Positions 60,291 through 64,000 of a stretch of 64,000 nucleotides of DNA are shown one piece after another (within the stretch, counting starts at the first letter, position 1; each line of letters starts with the position of its first letter). The notes under the pieces were generated by a model, which ran no database searches, was not told the origin of the DNA, and was given only the letters and a program-made list of their open reading frames with translations. The position numbers and the translations under genes were made by a program. Source of the DNA: an uncultured Dorea sp. (GTDB lineage: Bacteria > Bacillota > Clostridia > Lachnospirales > Lachnospiraceae); assembly GCA_910589275.1 (NCBI GenBank), contig CAJUTH010000014.1, positions 1-64,000 of the forward strand, in the 5' to 3' direction.

Positions 60291-60332
60291 AGTACCGGAT
60301 GCCTGTAAATACAGTGCTTCCGGTACTTTTTG
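60291..60332 (+). terminator. Terminator of tRNA-Leu
   Basis: AGTACCGG (60291-60298) pairs with CCGGTACT (60320-60327), then five T. The stretch 60333-60578 that follows is AT-rich and holds nothing I recognise. Confidence 0.85.
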
Positions 60333-60578
60333 ATTGCAGAAAAACGGGTGTGGCCGGATCTTCTTGGTACAGTATTTAAATAATATGATGATTGAGTTAA
60401 TTGAAGAAAGAGAAGTAGCACTGGAATAGCATATAAGCGCGGAAATAAGCGATAGACTGTCTGCATTGTCAACTATATAACGAAATAAATGTAATATTTA
60501 GGCAATTTATCCAATTTGAGATAATACAGTGCTAAAAATGGATAATAAACACGATAGACGGTTATAAATGAACCTAGG

Positions 60579-60615
60579 TATAATGAAGGCAAAGAAATGA
60601 AAGCAGCGGCTTTCA
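60579..60615 (+). promoter_or_regulatory. Promoter -10 and operator-like dyad of the sugar ABC operon
   Basis: TATAAT at 60579-60584 with a poor -35 (TAGACG, 18 bases upstream). The dyad TGAAAGC-AGCG-GCTTTCA (60598-60615) lies just past the expected start site, where LacI-family or CcpA-like repressors bind; spacing differs from a standard cre site. Confidence 0.5.
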
Positions 60616-60701
60616 GAACGTAATGGGCCATTATGAAGCTAATAAATATCAGGGTATATGGAGGAATGTATTTACACATGTAAGAAAAGGAGAAGGAGAA
60701 A

Positions 60702-62000
60702 ATGAAAAAAAGAATAGTATCAATTGTGCTGCCAGTTATATTTATCATGGGAATGCTTCCGGCCTGCGGGAGTACCAAGGATGCTCAGGGAGAAGAGAAT
60801 GGGAAAGCATCAGATGAAAAACCTGAAAAAATGGTGATCTTAATGTCATCGGAGGGAACCGCGCCGATGGAGCATGCGGTAAAAACTTTTGAGGAGGAAA
60901 CCGGGATTAAGATTGAACTGATTTCAGAGGCATATGACAATATGCATAATAAAATTATGACAATGGTTGCCGGAGGAAGCCAGCTTGATATTATTTCGCT
61001 GGATACGGTCTGGCCCGCTGAATTTGCCGATTCGGATCTGATTCTGCCTTTGGATGATTATATTGAGGATGATTTTTCGGAACAGTTTGTTGACATTGCA
61101 TGGGAACAGTTAAGATTTGATGGAAAGCAGTATGGTATTCCTACGGGGAATGATGCAAAATGGCTGTTTTATAATAAGGAAAAATTGAAAAAGGCCGGAT
61201 ACGAGGAACCGCCTAAAACATGGGAAGAACTTGGTGAAATGTCTCAGAAGATGGTAAAAGAAGGGATTGTGAAGTATGGAATGGCATTGGGCGCAAGCCA
61301 GGCAGAGGGATTGACTTGTGATTTTACGGCTATGCTGTATGGATTTGGAGGGCAGTACAGGGAAAATGACGCTGAGGCCAGCGGAGCGTGGCAGTTAGAC
61401 AGCGATTATGCAGCCGCCTGCATGACATGGTTAAAGGAATCCATGGAGAATTATGTAATTGATCCGGCGTCTACCACTTATACAGACCGGAATGTGATGA
61501 ATACATTTATGGCGGGAGACGTAGCATTTGTAACGGGATGGTCTTCCTACTGGACGACAACAAACAGCGAAGAGGAATCGGCGATTGCGGGGAAGGTTGG
61601 AATGACAATGCTTCCGGGCTCTGAAGACGCAGTTAGCGGCAGCGTTGCAGGCGGAGGAGGTTTTGCTGTGGCAAGGACGACGGCAAGTGAGAAATATGCA
61701 GTTGATTTTTTGAAACTGCTATGTGAAGAAGAGGTACAGAAGGATTTTCTGCAGGGAGTATCCCAAATGCCAACCTTGAAGGCATTGTATGAAGAAGAGG
61801 AGCTGACAGAGAAATTCCCGATACTGGATATGGCGTTTCCGCAGTATGAATATGCACATTTCAGGCCGATACTGGTGCAGTATCAGGAATGGAGCACAAT
61901 GCTTCAAGAGTCGATACACAAGGTGCTGGCAAACGGAGAGGAGCCGCGGGCTGTATTAGAAGAATTACAGGACTCGGTGGCAGAGAAGATAAAGAATTAG
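60702..62000 (+). CDS. Sugar ABC transporter substrate-binding lipoprotein
   Basis: 432 residues. Signal peptide and lipobox MLPACG; family 1 solute-binding fold: VILMSSEGTAPMEHAVKTFE, GIKIELISEAYDNMHNKIM, LDIISLDTVWPAEFAD, GIPTGNDAKWLFYNKEKLKK, AGDVAFVTGWSSYW, and AVDFLKLLCEEEVQKDF. Binds a sugar or oligosaccharide outside the cell and passes it to the two permeases. AAGGAGAAGGAGAAA precedes the ATG. First gene of the operon; no ATPase is in view, so a shared MsmX-type ATPase may be used. Confidence 0.93.
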   Translation: MKKRIVSIVLPVIFIMGMLPACGSTKDAQGEENGKASDEKPEKMVILMSSEGTAPMEHAVKTFEEETGIKIELISEAYDNMHNKIMTMVAGGSQLDIISLDTVWPAEFADSDLILPLDDYIEDDFSEQFVDIAWEQLRFDGKQYGIPTGNDAKWLFYNKEKLKKAGYEEPPKTWEELGEMSQKMVKEGIVKYGMALGASQAEGLTCDFTAMLYGFGGQYRENDAEASGAWQLDSDYAAACMTWLKESMENYVIDPASTTYTDRNVMNTFMAGDVAFVTGWSSYWTTTNSEEESAIAGKVGMTMLPGSEDAVSGSVAGGGGFAVARTTASEKYAVDFLKLLCEEEVQKDFLQGVSQMPTLKALYEEEELTEKFPILDMAFPQYEYAHFRPILVQYQEWSTMLQESIHKVLANGEEPRAVLEELQDSVAEKIKN

Positions 62001-62040
62001 CGATGTTTTTTGGGCAGACATAGACAAGTCAGGAGGAAGA

Positions 62041-62931
62041 ATGAAGAAAAGACTCTCGGCAAGAGAAGCCAGGCTGGGGATAGCAATGATATCCCCGGCA
62101 ATGGCTGTTATAGTAGGACTTATGCTGTACCCTCTGCTGTATACGGTTTATCTTACCGTTGCAGATTATCATGTGATGAAAGGGGTCAGCGGCGGCTTTA
62201 CCGGCTTGGAGAAGTATATCCGGGTAATGACCGATTCCCAGTTTTGGAATGCGATCGGGGTTACGATGTATTTTGTGGCGGGTTCCCTGATTCTTCAGAT
62301 GATTTTAGGATTTGCGGCAGCGCTGTTTCTGAATATCCCGTTTCGCGGCCAGAAATATTTAAGAGCGGTTATGCTGGCGCCATGGGCGGTTCCAACTGTA
62401 GCAAACGCGCAGTTGTGGAACTGGATACTGAATGCCAGTTATGGCGCTCTGAATAAACTGCTGATGCAGATTGGGATTATCAGCGAACCAATTGTATGGC
62501 TTGGGAGGCCTGCCTTGGCGCTGAATGTTATTATTGTAGCTGATACATGGAAGATGCTGCCGCTGTTTGTAGTTATGCTTCTTGCAGGTATGGCGACAAT
62601 ACCAGAATCCCATTATGAGGCGGCAAAGCTGGAAGGGGCTGGGATTTTGGCTTCTTTCCGGCTGATTACTTTTCCATTATTAAAGCCGATGCTGTTGGTT
62701 GTTTTGATACTGCGGACCTCGCAGGCGATTAAAGTTTTTGACATTATCTATATGCTGACGCAGGGAGGACCGAATAATACGACAATGACGATTAGCTATT
62801 ATACGTATTACCAGACGTTCGGATTGTTTGATTTTGGATATGGGGCGGCTTTGGGAATGATTGTAACGATAATTACGATTTTTATTGCCTTAACATATAA
62901 GAAAATATTGAAAGCGGAGGAAGTTTATTAG
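62041..62931 (+). CDS. Sugar ABC transporter permease (MalF type)
   Basis: 296 residues, six membrane segments beginning AMISPAMAVIVGLMLYPLLY. The ATPase-contacting EAA motif reads YEAAKLEGAGILASFRLITFP (about 197), and LLKPMLLVVLILRTSQAI follows. Starts 40 bases after the binding protein with GTCAGGAGGAAGA. Forms the channel with the next gene product. Confidence 0.93.
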   Translation: MKKRLSAREARLGIAMISPAMAVIVGLMLYPLLYTVYLTVADYHVMKGVSGGFTGLEKYIRVMTDSQFWNAIGVTMYFVAGSLILQMILGFAAALFLNIPFRGQKYLRAVMLAPWAVPTVANAQLWNWILNASYGALNKLLMQIGIISEPIVWLGRPALALNVIIVADTWKMLPLFVVMLLAGMATIPESHYEAAKLEGAGILASFRLITFPLLKPMLLVVLILRTSQAIKVFDIIYMLTQGGPNNTTMTISYYTYYQTFGLFDFGYGAALGMIVTIITIFIALTYKKILKAEEVY

Positions 62932-62943
62932 AAAGGAGCTGCA

Positions 62944-63828
62944 ATGAAGAAAACGATAAAAAGAAAAGCTGGCCGTTCCCTGCTGATTAGTATTGGAAGT
63001 ATTGTTTTTCTGGCTTGGACCCTGCTTCCCTTGGTATGGATGTTTTTGTCAAGTATTAGTCCGACGAAACATCTGCTGGATCTATCCGCCTCTTGGATTC
63101 CGCCGGAACCGGTTTGGACAAGGTATCAGGATATTCTTTTTTCAGAAACGATTATGAATAAGGGAACGATTGTATCTTCTCCGGCGGCCGTGTTTAAAAG
63201 AGCGCTGCTGAACAGCATTTTTATATCCAGTATTGTAACGGTGATTTCGATTACCGTGGGAGGAATGGCGGCATATGCGTTCGCGAGATTGTCTTTTCGG
63301 TTCCGGGATCAACTGCTCATGCTGATATTGATCCTGCAGCTTCTTCCAACGGTCTCTCTTTTGGTTCCGTTATATATTATTTTTAGAAAAATGGGGATTA
63401 TCGATCACCTGATTTGTCTGGTTCTGCTGTATGTTACTTTTACCCTTTCGTATACAATATGGGTTATGAGCGGATACTTCCGTTCTATTTCTGGGGATTT
63501 GGAAGCGGCTGCTATGGTAGACGGATGTTCTAGATTTGGCGCTTATATAAGGATTATTCTGCCAATTGCAAAACCCGGCTTCACAGCAACCGGGATATTG
63601 GCATTTTTAATGGCGTGGGATGAGTTTATGTATTCGCTGATTTTTATGAATTCACAGTCGAATAAAACGATTACGGTAGCATTATCGGAATTTACATCCA
63701 AATTCGGCATAGATTATGGAATGATGATGGCCGCATCGTGCATTGCAACGGTGATTCCGGTATTGATTTCCATCGTTTTTCAGAAAAATATTACACAAGG
63801 ATTGACAATGGGAGCGCTAAAAGAATAG
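62944..63828 (+). CDS. Sugar ABC transporter permease (MalG type)
   Basis: 294 residues, six membrane segments; first is LISIGSIVFLAWTLLPLVWM. AAYAFARLSFRFRDQ and the EAA loop LEAAAMVDGCSRFGAYIRII are visible; the end reads ITQGLTMGALKE, typical of this subunit. Starts 12 bases after the MalF-type gene with AGAAAGGAGCTGCA. Partner permease of the importer. Confidence 0.93.
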   Translation: MKKTIKRKAGRSLLISIGSIVFLAWTLLPLVWMFLSSISPTKHLLDLSASWIPPEPVWTRYQDILFSETIMNKGTIVSSPAAVFKRALLNSIFISSIVTVISITVGGMAAYAFARLSFRFRDQLLMLILILQLLPTVSLLVPLYIIFRKMGIIDHLICLVLLYVTFTLSYTIWVMSGYFRSISGDLEAAAMVDGCSRFGAYIRIILPIAKPGFTATGILAFLMAWDEFMYSLIFMNSQSNKTITVALSEFTSKFGIDYGMMMAASCIATVIPVLISIVFQKNITQGLTMGALKE

Positions 63829-63843
63829 GAGGAGTTTTTAAGG

Positions 63844-64000
63844 ATGGAGAAATTAAGAGTAGGCATCGTAGGATGCGGAACAATAGCGGAAGGGCAGGCG
63901 GCAGCGGCAAAAGAGCTGAAAAATACGGAACTGATTGCAGTCTGTGATGTGATAGAAGAGCATGCGAAAAAATTTGCTGATAAATTTGATATTCCCAATG
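63844..64000 (+). CDS. Gfo/Idh/MocA oxidoreductase (5' part)
   Basis: Only 52 codons are in the window. MEKLRVGIVGCGTIAEGQAA is the NAD(P)-binding GxGxxA/G signature and ELIAVCDVIEEHAKKFADKF the second strand. These enzymes oxidise or epimerise sugars and inositols. AAGAATAGGAGGAGTTTTTAAGG region precedes the ATG, 15 bases after the permease, so the sugar taken up by the importer is probably its substrate. Confidence 0.88.
   Translation, partial: MEKLRVGIVGCGTIAEGQAAAAKELKNTELIAVCDVIEEHAKKFADKFDIPN

Noticed and set aside
1..64000. CRISPR array, integrase, transposase or prophage
   Set aside because: No regularly spaced direct repeats and no integrase, transposase or phage structural gene was found; the repeats described are single hairpin units.

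Overview
The window reads as a chromosomal segment of a low-to-mid GC anaerobic Firmicute, most likely Lachnospiraceae (Blautia/Dorea/Clostridium scindens type). This rests on gene order and protein style (rpsF-ssb-rpsR, gdpP-rplI-dnaB, murB-rapZ-whiA-Crh-like HPr), strong AGGAGG ribosome sites, a short 2[4Fe-4S] ferredoxin, AgrC/AgrA-like and Bce-like systems, a cobalamin riboswitch and no respiratory genes. The species is not determined.

Layout. 1-9.6 kb: conserved housekeeping block (S6 end, SSB, S18, an unknown coiled-coil protein, argD, a sugar nucleotidyltransferase, galE, gdpP, L9, DnaB). 9.6-21.2 kb: a small ferredoxin, an orphan solute-binding lipoprotein, a stand-alone homologue of the N-terminal part of the D-proline reductase proprotein PrdA, a mutS2-RR-HK operon, an HtrA-fold protein without its catalytic triad, a YhaM nuclease and RlmD. 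21.2-36.3 kb is accessory: a P-loop ATPase remnant; a Fic protein whose motif His is Gln, bracketed by three ~45-bp inverted repeats; an AgrC/LytTR pair divergent from a Bce-like ABC transporter; a cobalamin riboswitch over a DUF4430 lipoprotein and an ECF S component; a decayed beta-glucoside operon (frameshifted bglF, half a GH1 gene); rpiB; and a DUF4869/P-loop pair near tRNA-Ser. 36.6-45 kb: envelope proteins, ending with a 1501-residue secreted protein (transglutaminase core, eight GBS-Bsp-like repeats, NlpC/P60-like end). 45-50.6 kb: a sorbitol/L-sorbose region (gutM-srlA-srlE divergent from a sorbose-1-phosphate reductase, a SorC regulator and a class II aldolase). 50.6-57.1 kb: a CNNM/CBS transporter, murB-rapZ-whiA-crh, a lipid kinase and seven tRNA genes. 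57.2-64 kb: an OatA-like acyltransferase, a GH25 lysozyme lipoprotein, tRNA-Leu, and a sugar ABC importer running into a Gfo/Idh/MocA dehydrogenase cut by the window end.

The accessory and envelope parts are seeded with copies of a palindromic intergenic repeat (GTTACTGT...ACAGTAAC ends), seen at least six times from full (~130 bp, several internal stems) to minimal (~25 bp). One copy supplies the last codons of a GNAT gene and another is flanked by 8-bp direct repeats. The best candidates for undescribed biology are the Fic gene with its repeats, the DUF4869/ATPase pair, the orphan PrdA N-terminal protein and the riboswitch-controlled DUF4430/S-component corrinoid pair. All functional calls come from reading motifs by eye; no database search was run.
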